A stretch of DNA of 64,000 nt from CAIJXB01 sp964439595. Its GTDB lineage: Bacteria; Chlamydiota; Chlamydiia; Chlamydiales; Rhabdochlamydiaceae. This document shows positions 1 to 7,993 of the stretch, piece by piece. The position numbers were made by a program, and so were the translations under genes. Below the pieces are notes generated by a model. It was not told the DNA's origin, searched no databases, and saw only the letters and a list, made by a program, of their open reading frames with translations. The stretch's first letter is position 1, and the number at the start of each line of letters is the position of its first letter. The stretch is from positions 1 to 64,000 of the forward strand of contig CAYTOK010000003.1 of assembly GCA_964439595.1 (NCBI GenBank). Direction: 5' to 3'.

Positions 1-46
1 AGCACACTAACTCCGCCCTGAAGGACGAAGTTTGCGTGTGTCCGCA
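1..46 (-). other. Structured stem-loop element downstream of tRNA-Ala (cut by window edge)
   Basis: Read on the minus strand this is an outer stem (CACAC/GTGTG) enclosing an inner stem of eight pairs (CTTCGTCC with GGGCGGAG, loop TTCA) that closes completely only if G-U pairs are allowed, so the RNA would be made from the minus strand. The same outline, with matching bases at the outer stem, CTTCGT and GTTAG, recurs on the plus strand at 59293-59336 after the nucleotide transporter, where it ends in a T run. It may be a terminator or 3' processing structure of the tRNA transcript. A short plus-strand open frame also crosses it, so a truncated CDS end cannot be excluded. Confidence 0.4.
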
Positions 47-67
47 GGATCAAAACATTCGAAAATG

Positions 68-140
68 TGGAGCGTAGCGGAATCGAACCGCTGACCTCAA
101 CAATGCCATTGTTGCGCTCTACCAATTGAGCTAACGCCCC
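68..140 (-). tRNA. tRNA-Ala (anticodon GGC)
   Basis: The reverse complement folds as a complete 73-nt cloverleaf: acceptor GGGGCGT/ACGCTCC with one G-U pair, D arm GCTC/GAGC, anticodon stem CAACA/TGTTG around loop ATGGCAT (anticodon GGC, alanine), and T arm AGCGG-TTCGATT-CCGCT. The discriminator base is A. The CCA tail is not encoded, since CATTTT follows the discriminator. Confidence 0.95.
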
Positions 141-161
141 TAAGAAGAGGTAAAGGGGAAT

Positions 162-188
162 TGTATAGTAAAGAAAGAAAAAGAGCAA
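162..188 (-). promoter_or_regulatory. Possible promoter of tRNA-Ala
   Basis: On the minus strand a TTGCTC -35-like hexamer is followed by a 15-nt spacer and a TATACA -10 hexamer, about 21 nt ahead of the mature tRNA 5' end. The spacer is short, so this is only a pattern match. Confidence 0.3.
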
Positions 189-291
189 TTAGCTTTTGTA
201 TCATTATTGCAAAATCGTTCTCTTGCAGTTTTTTGAGAAGGTGTTTTGTTAAAGGTTATGAGATAAGTGCGTGTTGGTAAAGAGCTAAAAG

Positions 292-1152
292 TTATTTAGC
301 GCTATTTGGAACGAGCTTTTTACAAAGCAAAGTTCCTCCTATGCTTATGCCTAAACCAATTATAAGAGCTTGTCCTAATAGATACGGTTTATAAGAAGAT
401 ACGGGAAGTTGCTTTACTGCTATAAAGAGAACAAGGGAGGTTCCCGCTCCGATAATTCCTCTTAGAATAGCTTCTTTTTTTGTTGTCGGTTTGGCTAGAA
501 GTAATCGATAGTAGTAGTTGATAAAAAGGCCTAGAGAAAGACCCATGCTAATTGTACAAAACACGAAAAAAGAAGAAGATGGATAGCACAGGGAAAGAAG
601 TAAAGGAACGATTTGACTAATTAGAAATAAAATAGAGCGTGAACATTTTTTTAAATAGTTTTCGATATTAGGGGCTATAAAAATGAATAAAGCCCAAAGA
701 AGAAGTCCTAAAATCCATCCTCCTAAAATGTCTGTCGGAAAATGCACTCCTAAATATATCCTGGATAAAGAAACGAAAAAAAGAAAACTTAATCCAATGG
801 GCCATTTCCATTTGCTTTTTCCATACGTGACTAAAAGAGCGGATAAAAGCATGGCTGTAGTGGCTCCCCCGCTTGGGAATCCATAGCCAGCCACATGAAT
901 TACAGCTAGTTTAGGAAAAAGGTGAAATGGTCTTGGATAGGCGAAAAAATTTTTAAGAATATTCACTGATAGAGTGCTTAATAGTAGGATGGAAAAGAGC
1001 CTTATGCTGACTTTCCAGCTTTTTCCAAACCAAAGAGCTGGCAATAAAATAAAGAAAAAAACAGGAGTATCAAAAAAATTCAGTCCTTTAAAAAAAAGAT
1101 CTAGCAGGCAGGATCTGAATTGTTGGAGAGCTTCAATGAATTCTATTTGCAT
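292..1152 (-). CDS. PAP2-family membrane phosphatase-like protein with altered active site
   Basis: A 286-residue, strongly hydrophobic multipass protein. It carries the three phosphatidic-acid-phosphatase type 2 motifs: K67...RP (74-75), a PSG motif at 93-95, and SR(130-131)...H137...D141. PAP2 enzymes remove phosphate from lipid phosphates or undecaprenyl pyrophosphate on the outer face of the membrane. The second motif reads PSGGA instead of PSGHA: the histidine that normally acts as general acid is Gly96. The protein may therefore be inactive, use a different residue, or bind rather than hydrolyse its lipid. About 100 hydrophobic residues follow the PAP2 core (about 165-286), adding membrane segments. 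The gene stands alone and is divergent from the antiporter gene. Confidence 0.8.
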   Translation of the reverse strand: MQIEFIEALQQFRSCLLDLFFKGLNFFDTPVFFFILLPALWFGKSWKVSIRLFSILLLSTLSVNILKNFFAYPRPFHLFPKLAVIHVAGYGFPSGGATTAMLLSALLVTYGKSKWKWPIGLSFLFFVSLSRIYLGVHFPTDILGGWILGLLLWALFIFIAPNIENYLKKCSRSILFLISQIVPLLLSLCYPSSSFFVFCTISMGLSLGLFINYYYRLLLAKPTTKKEAILRGIIGAGTSLVLFIAVKQLPVSSYKPYLLGQALIIGLGISIGGTLLCKKLVPNSAK

Positions 1153-1497
1153 ACAAATGGCCTTTTTATAAACAAAAAATCTGCTGTTATTTGTTAGTCA
1201 TATTTGCAGATTGTCTTTTAATTTTGCAAGATTTTTATGAACAGTAGCTTAAGGTGTATTGAAAAATATTATGCAATCTCTAGCAAAGGATTTTTTATGA
1301 GTAAATAGTTTGTTGTCAAAGATTGAGCTTTAAAAAGATTTTGAGGGAGTGTAAAATTAAATGTTAAGTTACATTTGAAAATGGCGCGCTTTAGGGCCTT
1401 GATTTTTGCTTTTCGATCTATATATAAATGGAGAAGTTTGTATTAAAATAGCTTTTCCTAAAAAGTCTTTTTGTCTATTATTTTTTCTTTTTACTTA
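1153..1497. other. Intergenic region between divergent genes
   Basis: This AT-rich stretch between the PAP2 gene and the antiporter has no convincing reading frame. A promoter-like TTGATT / 16 nt / TATATA pair pointing right lies at 1399-1426 and could drive the antiporter. Nothing else was recognised. Confidence 0.5.
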
Positions 1498-2898
1498 ATG
1501 GTTTTTAAAATGCATAAAAAAATCTCTTTTTTTTCTCTTGTAATGCTGATTGTTGCTTCTATTGATAGCATTCGTAATTTGCCCTCAGCAGCTCTTTTTG
1601 GTAGCGATTTGATCTTTTTCTTTATTGGAGCAGCTTTGGTGTTTTTGGTTCCTACAGCATTAGTTGCTGCAGAACTCACAGCTACGTATCCGGAAAAAGG
1701 GGGGATTTATCATTGGGTTTATAAGGCCTTTGGGGATAAGTGGGCTATGGTAGCCATTTGGATGCAGTGGATCAATACAATGGTTTGGTATCCTACCATT
1801 CTCCTCTTTATTTCAGGAACTGCTGCCTATTTGATTCATCCTGATTTAGTGCAAAATAAGACATATTTGGTATGTTCTGTTTTAACAATTTTTTGGTCTA
1901 TTACTATAGCTAATTTTTGGGGGATGCATTTCTCGTCAAAGATGAATAATTTATTTGGAATTATTGGAACGATTTTTCCTATGCTTTTATTGATTACGCT
2001 TGGAGGGATTTGGGTTTTTTCAGGCGAGCCTTTGCAGATAGAAGTAAACGTCAGCACCTTGGTTCCCTCTTTTTCTAATTCGACTGCTTGGATCTCTTTA
2101 ATTGCTATTATGGCTTCTTTTTTAGGAATGGAGCTAGCTGGAGTTCATGTCGCAGACATCAAAAATCCTCAAAAAAATTTCCCAAGAGCTCTGCTTCTTT
2201 CTAGTTTTTTTATTTTAGCAACGATGGTTTTAGGTTCTCTTGCTATTGCCTTTGTTTTACCGGCTAAGCAGATTAATTTAGTCTCTGGTGTCATGCAGGT
2301 TCTTTCTAGTATTTTTGAAATTTTCCATTTAGAGTGGTTAACCCCCGTTCTAACGGTTTTAATTGTGCTAGGGTCTACAGGTAGTATTATTAATTGGCTT
2401 ATTTCTCCTGCTAAAGGTCTTATGCATGCCGCCGAATTTGGTTACTTACCTCCGATTTTTGCTAAAAAAAATGCTAAAGGTGTCCCTGTTAATATTTTGT
2501 TATCACAGGCTATTTTAGTAAGCGTGTTTTGTTTTCTGTTTTTACTTGTTCCTGGAGTTAACGGCTTTTACTGGTTTTTGACGGGACTTAGCACGGAGTT
2601 ATACATGATAATGTATGTGCTTATGTTTTTAGCAGCATTTAAATTACATTATAAAGAGCAAAATCGTCCTAAGGTTTTTAAGATTCCCGGTGGGGCTTTA
2701 GGCATAGGGCTTGTTTGTTTTTTTGGGATACTTGGTTGCTTAGCTACGATATCTGTATTTTTCTTACATCCTGAAAATATTGATTTAGGTTCTAAAAGTA
2801 GATATTTATTTATGGTTATTTTTGGAAACGTGCTTACAATACTTCCAGTTTTTTTATTTTACATGTATAAAAAAAAGAAAAATAGTTTTTTTAAATAG
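1498..2898 (+). CDS. APC-superfamily amino-acid permease/antiporter (GadC-like)
   Basis: About 466 residues with roughly twelve membrane helices. The N-terminus resembles glutamate/GABA-type antiporters: a basic start, a first helix ending in IRNLPSAALFG, and EKGGIYHWVYKAFG in the loop after helix 2, a hallmark of the GadC/YjeM branch. It probably exchanges or imports an amino acid across the inner membrane, as expected for a host-dependent bacterium; the substrate cannot be read from sequence. An upstream TTG at 1471 would extend the frame; ATG 1498 (or 1510) fits the family better, but no strong Shine-Dalgarno decides. The aminotransferase gene follows after 35 bp, suggesting co-transcription. 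Confidence 0.85.
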   Translation: MVFKMHKKISFFSLVMLIVASIDSIRNLPSAALFGSDLIFFFIGAALVFLVPTALVAAELTATYPEKGGIYHWVYKAFGDKWAMVAIWMQWINTMVWYPTILLFISGTAAYLIHPDLVQNKTYLVCSVLTIFWSITIANFWGMHFSSKMNNLFGIIGTIFPMLLLITLGGIWVFSGEPLQIEVNVSTLVPSFSNSTAWISLIAIMASFLGMELAGVHVADIKNPQKNFPRALLLSSFFILATMVLGSLAIAFVLPAKQINLVSGVMQVLSSIFEIFHLEWLTPVLTVLIVLGSTGSIINWLISPAKGLMHAAEFGYLPPIFAKKNAKGVPVNILLSQAILVSVFCFLFLLVPGVNGFYWFLTGLSTELYMIMYVLMFLAAFKLHYKEQNRPKVFKIPGGALGIGLVCFFGILGCLATISVFFLHPENIDLGSKSRYLFMVIFGNVLTILPVFLFYMYKKKKNSFFK

Positions 2899-2933
2899 GG
2901 TATTGTTTACTTTTAGAAGAAAAAGGAGACGAT

Positions 2934-4121
2934 ATGCCTAGCTATTTTTCTCATATAAAAGAGGTTCCTCAAGATCCTATTTTTGGGCTTAATATAGCTT
3001 TTGGAGCCGATAAAAGGGAAGAAAAGATTAATCTAAGTGCTGGTGTTTATCGCACGGAAGAATTGAAAACCCCTATACTAAAGTCCGTAAAATTAGCTGA
3101 GTGTGCTGTTTTAGAAGAAGAGTATACTAAAAATTATTTACCCATAGAAGGGGATCTTATATACCTAGAAGAGGTAGCTCGTCTTGTTTTAGGAGATGCT
3201 GGTTATCAGGGATCGTTAAGTTCTATTCAGACAGTAGGGGGTAGCGGAGCTTTACGATTGGGTGGGGAATTTGCTAAAAAGTTTTTAGGCAATAGCGTAT
3301 ATATTCCTACCCCCTCCTGGGTAAACCACCAAGCTATATTTTCAGAGTGTGGTTTGGAAGTTTTTAGTTATCCTTACTATAATCCAGACAGTAAGGACCT
3401 TTCTTTTGAGCTAATGAGGGAGTATCTTTTATCGATCCCTAGTAAAAGTCTTGTTCTACTTCATGTCAGTTGTCATAATCCTAGTGGGGTGGATTTAACG
3501 AAAGCTCAGTGGGAGGTGTTGTCTGAACTCTGTACAGAAAAAGAAATAATTCCTTTTTTTGATGCTGCTTATTTGGGATTTCTTGGGACTATTGCAGAAG
3601 ATGCGTATCCCATTCGACTTTTTATAACAAAAAAAATTCCTTTTTTTTTAGCAGTTTCATTTTCTAAAAATTTTTCTCTTTATGGAGAACGAGTAGGTGC
3701 TTTTTTTCTTTTTTCTAACGAGAGGGAAACCCCGATTGTTACCTCGCAACTTAAAAGGTTAGTGAGGAGAAATTATTCTAATCCCCCAATGCACGGAGCG
3801 AAGGTTCTTGCTAAGATTTTACAAACGGGGTCTTTAAAAGAAACTTGGAAAGAAGAACTTTTACAGATGAAAGTAAGAATAGCTACTATGCGCAAGTTAT
3901 TTGTCGAGGAGCTTGCCTTAGCCGGCACAAGAAGTGATTATTCGTATTTGCTCAATAAAAAAGGGCTTTTTTCTTACTGCCAGCTTTCTGAAAAACAAGT
4001 GGAGAGGCTGATTCATGATCACGCTATTTATCTTCCCTCTGATGGAAGAATAAATATTGCAGGTCTTAATAAAAAAAGTATACCGTATGTTGTGAATGCT
4101 ATTGTTGCGGTCGGAGGATGA
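2934..4121 (+). CDS. Class I aminotransferase, aspartate/aromatic type
   Basis: A 395-residue fold-type I PLP enzyme that moves an amino group between an amino acid (aspartate or an aromatic) and 2-oxoglutarate. Visible active-site residues are the HNPSG motif (N182 region), D210 and Y213 of the cofactor pocket, the Schiff-base lysine K245 in SFSKNF, R253 shortly after it, and a C-terminal RINIAGL segment holding the carboxylate-binding arginine. Length matches the AspC/TyrB family. The start has a good ribosome-binding site (AAAAGGAGA, 5-7 nt away). The order aminotransferase then mreC is one I recall from Chlamydia. It may process amino acids imported by the preceding antiporter. Confidence 0.92.
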   Translation: MPSYFSHIKEVPQDPIFGLNIAFGADKREEKINLSAGVYRTEELKTPILKSVKLAECAVLEEEYTKNYLPIEGDLIYLEEVARLVLGDAGYQGSLSSIQTVGGSGALRLGGEFAKKFLGNSVYIPTPSWVNHQAIFSECGLEVFSYPYYNPDSKDLSFELMREYLLSIPSKSLVLLHVSCHNPSGVDLTKAQWEVLSELCTEKEIIPFFDAAYLGFLGTIAEDAYPIRLFITKKIPFFLAVSFSKNFSLYGERVGAFFLFSNERETPIVTSQLKRLVRRNYSNPPMHGAKVLAKILQTGSLKETWKEELLQMKVRIATMRKLFVEELALAGTRSDYSYLLNKKGLFSYCQLSEKQVERLIHDHAIYLPSDGRINIAGLNKKSIPYVVNAIVAVGG

Positions 4122-4204
4122 GTTTTTATTTTACCCTTGAAAAGTAGTAAGAGTTTTAATAGGGCAAGTGTTACTATTCTGCTAATTTTATGGAGTTTTG
4201 AAGA

Positions 4205-5344
4205 ATGAGAAGAGTTAAGTGGAGATCTTTGGGGTGTCTTATTTTTTTACTCTGCTTGCTTATGAATTTACCGGAAAAATTGAGTCAAAAAACTCGGTTA
4301 TTTGCGATTGGTTCGATAGCTCCTACTTGGGAAGTTTGTCAAATGCTAAAAGGGAAAATCGGGCAACTGCTAGCCATCTCTTCCCCATACCATATTTCAG
4401 AGAGTTCTTTCCTTGAAATGGAGACCCTTAAAAGAGAAAATCGGTTGCTTTCCTTACAGGTAGAAAATTTAAGAAAGTGGCTTGTTAATGAGGATCGTAT
4501 TGAAGAGCAAATATTGCGCCTTAAGGCTATTGATTCTGCAGAGGTAGCGGAAAAATGGAGACCCTTTTTTGCAAGAAGAAGGGATCAAATGGCTAGAATT
4601 CTTAAGTTGCAAATCAAGTCTTTGCCCGCAAGAGTAATTTATAGAGAACCTTGCTCTTGGAGCAGCTTTTTGTGGATTGATTTGGGGGAAAGTGAGAATA
4701 GAAGGCTGCAGGATCTTGTCATTGGTAAAAATAGCCCTGTTGTTATAGGGAATATTCTTGTAGGAGTAGTTGAAGAGGTTGGAGAGTATAGATCTAAGGT
4801 GCGTTTGATTACAGACTCTAGACTAGTTCCTTCTGTTCGAGCAGTTCGTGGTGATATGCAAAATCGCATTTTAGTAGAGCAAATAGAAAGGCTATTGCAA
4901 TCTTTGCAAAGCAGACCGGAGCTTTTTTCTTCTGATAAAGAGGCTGCTTCTCTTTTTTCTTCCTTACAAAAGCTTTCTATTTTTGAAGAAAGTAGCGGTT
5001 CCTCTCTTTATTTAGCTAAAGGAGAGTTATTTGGAAGTAGTTTCCCCTTATGGAGGTCTCGTGGGCAGAGTCTAAAGGGGGTGGGGTTTAATTATGATTT
5101 TTCAGATGAAGAGGGGGAAGCAAAAGACCTGCGTGCAGTAGATCCTGTTCTTATAAAAGAAGGTGACTTGTTAGTTACTAGTGGTCTTGATGGAATATTT
5201 CCTCCTGGTCTTGAAGTGGCTATGGTTCGTTCAATTGCTTGTTTAAGAGAGGGGGGGTATTTTTATGAAATCGAAGCAAAATCTCTTGTAGAAAACTTAG
5301 ACGAATTAAGCTCGGTTTTTGTTTTGCCTCCGTTATCTTTGTAG
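4205..5344 (+). CDS. mreC: Rod shape-determining protein MreC
   Basis: A 379-residue bitopic protein: short basic N-terminus, one membrane anchor (about 9-25), a coiled coil rich in leucine (about 65-105) and the MreC beta domain. The core is recognisable from ARVIYREPCSW, VVIGNILVGVVEEVG, VRLITDSR and the terminal VTSGLDGIFPPGLEVA. MreC links MreB to the peptidoglycan synthases in the periplasm; in Chlamydiae the MreB system replaces FtsZ at division. An insertion of roughly 85 residues (about 225-310) splits the beta domain and is not usual for the family. The start lies 83 bp after the aminotransferase gene. Confidence 0.9.
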   Translation: MRRVKWRSLGCLIFLLCLLMNLPEKLSQKTRLFAIGSIAPTWEVCQMLKGKIGQLLAISSPYHISESSFLEMETLKRENRLLSLQVENLRKWLVNEDRIEEQILRLKAIDSAEVAEKWRPFFARRRDQMARILKLQIKSLPARVIYREPCSWSSFLWIDLGESENRRLQDLVIGKNSPVVIGNILVGVVEEVGEYRSKVRLITDSRLVPSVRAVRGDMQNRILVEQIERLLQSLQSRPELFSSDKEAASLFSSLQKLSIFEESSGSSLYLAKGELFGSSFPLWRSRGQSLKGVGFNYDFSDEEGEAKDLRAVDPVLIKEGDLLVTSGLDGIFPPGLEVAMVRSIACLREGGYFYEIEAKSLVENLDELSSVFVLPPLSL

Positions 5345-5424
5345 GGTGTTTTTTTTCTATTCGATAAATATCCGACCTGTTAAGCTTCTCAACTAGTTAG
5401 TTAAAAAATAAAAAGGAGTTTTTT

Positions 5425-5772
5425 ATGAAAAAATTTATATTTGCAATGTTTTTTGCAACGTCAACAGTTTCTCTTTTAGCTTGTGATGGTTGCCCTGAAG
5501 AAGCTACTACAGAGGAAACTCGTCCTGTAGCAGTTCAAGAAGAAGAGTCAACAGAAGTTTCAGGAGATCAGGCTCTTTTAGCTGCTGATAAAGAAGATTC
5601 TGATGCTGAGGAGTCCACTTTAGAAGAGGCTCTTTTAGCTGCTGATGCTGAAGAAGTTAATGCTGAGGAGTCCACTTTAGAGGAGGCTCTTTTAGCTGCT
5701 GATGCTGAAGAAGTTGATGCTGAAGAGTCTGTTTTAAAAGAAACTTTTTTAGCTTGTGATAAGTGTAAATAG
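5425..5772 (+). CDS. Small acidic repeat lipoprotein
   Basis: A 115-residue protein starting after a clear AAAAAGGAG site. The N-terminus is a signal peptide ending in a lipobox (SLLAC, Cys20), so it should be lipid-anchored after processing. The rest is very acidic and contains three consecutive 19-residue units beginning ALLAAD (residues 50-106), encoded by a 57-bp tandem repeat. It opens with CDGC after the lipobox and closes with LACDKCK, so the ends share a Cys-x-x-Cys-like motif that could bind metal or form disulfides. No family recognised. A second small secreted peptide follows. Confidence 0.75.
   Translation: MKKFIFAMFFATSTVSLLACDGCPEEATTEETRPVAVQEEESTEVSGDQALLAADKEDSDAEESTLEEALLAADAEEVNAEESTLEEALLAADAEEVDAEESVLKETFLACDKCK
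5572..5742 (+). repeat. 57-bp in-frame tandem repeat, three copies
   Basis: Units at 5572-5628, 5629-5685 and 5686-5742 encode the ALLAAD...EES(T/V)L(E/K)E motif of the acidic lipoprotein. The first two DNA units share most bases at the GCTGAGGAGTCCACTTTAGA core. Such repeats usually vary in copy number between strains. Confidence 0.85.
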
Positions 5773-5871
5773 ATTTCTTAAAATAAGTTCTTTTGTTATT
5801 CTTTGGAAAGAATCTGGAAAGTAGCCCAGCTTCTAGTTTAAAGGAAATTTTTCGCAACAAAAGGAATTATT

Positions 5872-6000
5872 ATGAAAAAATCTATGTTAATATTATTTGT
5901 TATGGTTTCTGTCATTTCTGTTTCTGCTTTCGAGGCAGGGCGATCCTTTGCTCCTCAAAAAGAAGGTTGCGGATGTGGTGGGCCAGATAAAGGTAAATAG
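5872..6000 (+). CDS. Small secreted Cys/Gly-rich peptide (42 aa)
   Basis: ATG at 5872 is preceded by AAAAGGAATTATT, a good ribosome-binding site. The 42-residue product has a typical signal peptide (MKKSMLILFVMVSVISVSA), probably cut after SVSA, leaving about 23 residues that end in GCGCGGPDKGK. Like its upstream neighbour it is a tiny exported protein with closely spaced cysteines. A strong terminator lies 15 bp downstream. No family recognised; the start, signal peptide and terminator argue that it is real despite its size. Confidence 0.7.
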   Translation: MKKSMLILFVMVSVISVSAFEAGRSFAPQKEGCGCGGPDKGK

Positions 6001-6014
6001 GCTTTCTTTTATAG

Positions 6015-6049
6015 TGCAGTCCCTCTAGATTAGGGACTGCATTTTTTTT
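6015..6049 (+). terminator. Rho-independent terminator
   Basis: Perfect 10-bp stem TGCAGTCCCT / AGGGACTGCA with a 7-nt loop, followed by TTTTTTT. It ends the transcript of the small secreted peptides and also sits at the 3' end of the convergent glycerophosphotransferase gene. Confidence 0.9.
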
Positions 6050-7106
6050 AGTGAATTAGAGGCTCATTTATTATTTCTAAAAGTTCTTGTTTTAGTTTTG
6101 AAAAAGGTTTTTCTTCACCAAAAGCATAGAGATAAGTGCTTTTCCGTATTGGTTGATTCATTTCTTGGTTTGTTGTGAAAGTTTTTTGAATGAATTCTAG
6201 CGCATCTTTTGAAGAGGGGATAGCAAGCCCGCAAGAATGTAGTATTCCTTTTTTTGCTGTTTTTTTTGTTAAAAAATATAAGGGTTTATCGAAAGCCAAA
6301 AAATCGTATCCTATAGAGGAATAGTCTCCGATGTAAAAGTCTACTGCGTTGAGGAGAGGATAAATAGGAGGAAATTGGTTTAAAAAAATAACGTTTGGGG
6401 TATTTTCATAAAAACTTATAACACGGAAGGTTTCTGCCGGGTGAAATTTTTCTAAAAAGGGATGTAATTTAATGATTAAATTAAAGTTCGCCTTGCAACT
6501 TTCTATCAATTTAGCAGTTTCTTCGAAAAAGGAGGAGGGATTTTCTCCATCTTGCCAGGTAGGGGCATAAAGAGCTGTTTTTTTATTTTTATCTAAATTT
6601 TTAAAAATGTGCTTTTCTACTAGATTATCATAAAAAGATTGGTATTTTAGGTAAAAGGGCAGTCTATAGTTTCCTGTTACTAAGGTTGATTTGATTTTTT
6701 TTATGGCTCCAGTTTGTGTTAGCAAATCTATCATATGTTTCCCATAGACAAGAGATATGTCTTGCTCTATGTGCTCTTTAGCGGAGTGTCCCTTGTCAGA
6801 ATTGCCATGTGGACAAAATACAAAACGCATATTTTTCCGATATAATAATCGAAAAATAGGCGTTAGCTCTGCTGCCCAAAATTTACCACTTTCAAAAAGC
6901 ACGTCAAAGTTTTCAGCTAAAAAATGCGCAGAAAGCTCGTTAAGGTTTTTCTGTGTTACTGAAATTTGAGGATAAAAGCTTAGCGCGGATGTGTATGTGG
7001 AGTTTTCCGTGACGATAAGAGGGATGTCGAGTAGGTGACAAAGAACCCCTAGGTGATCTAGGTGGGTGTCTGGTCCTGTAATAATAGCAACTTGTCTTGT
7101 GGTCAT
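6048..7106 (-). CDS. CDP-glycerol glycerophosphotransferase-like protein (copy 1)
   Basis: A 352-residue member of the TagB/TagF glycerophosphotransferase group (GT-B fold). Recognisable pieces are CPHGNSDKGH, ALYAPTWQDGE, IIKLHPF and GDYSSIGYDFLAFDKPLYFL, which in this family form the CDP-alcohol binding and catalytic region. Enzymes of this family add glycerol phosphate or ribitol phosphate to cell-surface glycans; the acceptor in Chlamydiae is not known. There is no membrane segment. A paralog with the same motifs lies at 8639-9736 on the same strand, and the two are separated by an island of foreign-looking DNA, so they may once have been adjacent. Confidence 0.8.
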   Translation of the reverse strand: MTTRQVAIITGPDTHLDHLGVLCHLLDIPLIVTENSTYTSALSFYPQISVTQKNLNELSAHFLAENFDVLFESGKFWAAELTPIFRLLYRKNMRFVFCPHGNSDKGHSAKEHIEQDISLVYGKHMIDLLTQTGAIKKIKSTLVTGNYRLPFYLKYQSFYDNLVEKHIFKNLDKNKKTALYAPTWQDGENPSSFFEETAKLIESCKANFNLIIKLHPFLEKFHPAETFRVISFYENTPNVIFLNQFPPIYPLLNAVDFYIGDYSSIGYDFLAFDKPLYFLTKKTAKKGILHSCGLAIPSSKDALEFIQKTFTTNQEMNQPIRKSTYLYAFGEEKPFSKLKQELLEIINEPLIH

Positions 7107-7218
7107 ACTTAGTCAGAATACGAGAGGAAAGACTTTAATGCAATATGCATTGCTTAGCTCGGTAAGGTTTGGGATTGAAAGGGTGTAATTAGCGAAGTGC
7201 TGCATGATAAGCCCGGCA

Positions 7219-7296
7219 TTAGCAAAGTCCGTGGAATAGTTGTGAAGTTTGTCGTAGATTGATTGGATGAATGGATTGTTCGATTGCAGATTTCAT
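7219..7296 (-). pseudogene. Truncated partner ORF in the AbiEii position
   Basis: The ATG overlaps the AbiEi stop codon as ATGA, the coupled arrangement usual for the AbiEi antitoxin and AbiEii nucleotidyltransferase pair. Only 25 codons (starting MKSAIEQ) remain before TAA. A different frame stays open from about 7290 down to TGA at 7113 and could be the continuation after a frameshift or an unrelated fragment. I cannot match either frame to AbiEii by sequence; the identification rests on position and overlap. Confidence 0.35.
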
Positions 7297-7889
7297 AAGG
7301 TAAACGCCGAAATATAAGGGGTTAAATTGACTCTTAGCCTCTTTGCATATCTTAGAAGCTTATCGATATCCGGTTTTCTCTCTTTGCCTGATTTCAAATA
7401 GGTTTGCAGGGCTTTCAAAGCAATTTCTTTGTCGAGATAGCGGAATGCATCAACGATAGTTCGTTCCCGGTCGAAGATTTTAATCTTCCGGCTGCCTATT
7501 TTGACTGAAGTCTTTCCGAGGGAAAGATTGCGCATCCGGATAATGCGGGTGTTTTCCCGAGAAGGGGAGGTGGTGGCATGAGGAATGGCGATCCAAAATT
7601 CCCTCATAATTTCGTCTGTCAAACCGTAATAGCATAGAGCAGAAATGAGGCATATGACGCCATTGGGAATGCTCAGAGTGGTCATTGCCAAATCTTCCCA
7701 TTCGAACTCTGAATCGAAATCAAGGTTTTTGATCTTGTACATTCCGCGCTGGACCTTCTCAATCTGCCCTTTTTCGTAGAAATAAGCCAGCATGCGGGGA
7801 GGAATTCCCTCCTCTCTGCCCTCTGCGGAAGAAAAAACTCCTTTTTTTGCAAGGGCTCTGAAAGCCTCTGAATACTTCGATCTTATCAT
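7293..7889 (-). CDS. AbiEi-family type IV antitoxin / transcriptional regulator
   Basis: A 198-residue protein of the AbiEi antitoxin family: N-terminal winged helix (about 1-60, with MLAYFYEKGQIEKVQRGMYK typical of the family), then the antitoxin domain (VICLISALCYYGLTDE, FWIAIPH, FDRERTIVDAFRYLDKE). AbiEi proteins repress their own operon through inverted repeats and neutralise the AbiEii nucleotidyltransferase toxin. The coding frame is intact, but the partner gene is reduced to a remnant, so this is an orphan antitoxin. Base composition is visibly richer in G+C than the neighbouring genes, suggesting transfer. Start ATG at 7889, just downstream of a strong 18-bp inverted repeat. Confidence 0.8.
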   Translation of the reverse strand: MIRSKYSEAFRALAKKGVFSSAEGREEGIPPRMLAYFYEKGQIEKVQRGMYKIKNLDFDSEFEWEDLAMTTLSIPNGVICLISALCYYGLTDEIMREFWIAIPHATTSPSRENTRIIRMRNLSLGKTSVKIGSRKIKIFDRERTIVDAFRYLDKEIALKALQTYLKSGKERKPDIDKLLRYAKRLRVNLTPYISAFTL

Positions 7890-7896
7890 ACCATGA

Positions 7897-7943
7897 ATGT
7901 AACAGATAAACCCATTAATTGTAACTGGGTTTTTCTGTTACAT
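7897..7943. promoter_or_regulatory. Operator-like 18-bp inverted repeat upstream of abiEi
   Basis: ATGTAACAGATAAACCCA (7897-7914) and TGGGTTTTTCTGTTACAT (7926-7943) are inverted copies matching at 17 of 18 positions, separated by 11 bp. They lie 8-54 bp ahead of the AbiEi start codon, the expected place for the autorepression operator known for this family. Confidence 0.8.
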
Positions 7944-7993
7944 TTTTAGATCAGAAAATTATCAATAATTTTTTTTATTATCAATGCGTTATA

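Noticed and set aside
3..77. Plus-strand open frame ending TAG inside the tRNA region
   Set aside because: It overlaps the tRNA 3' end, is under 25 codons in view, and the minus-strand RNA structure explains the region better.
683..1171. Plus-strand frames across the PAP2 gene
   Set aside because: They lie opposite a coherent membrane protein with conserved motifs; low-complexity lysine-rich translations are shadows.
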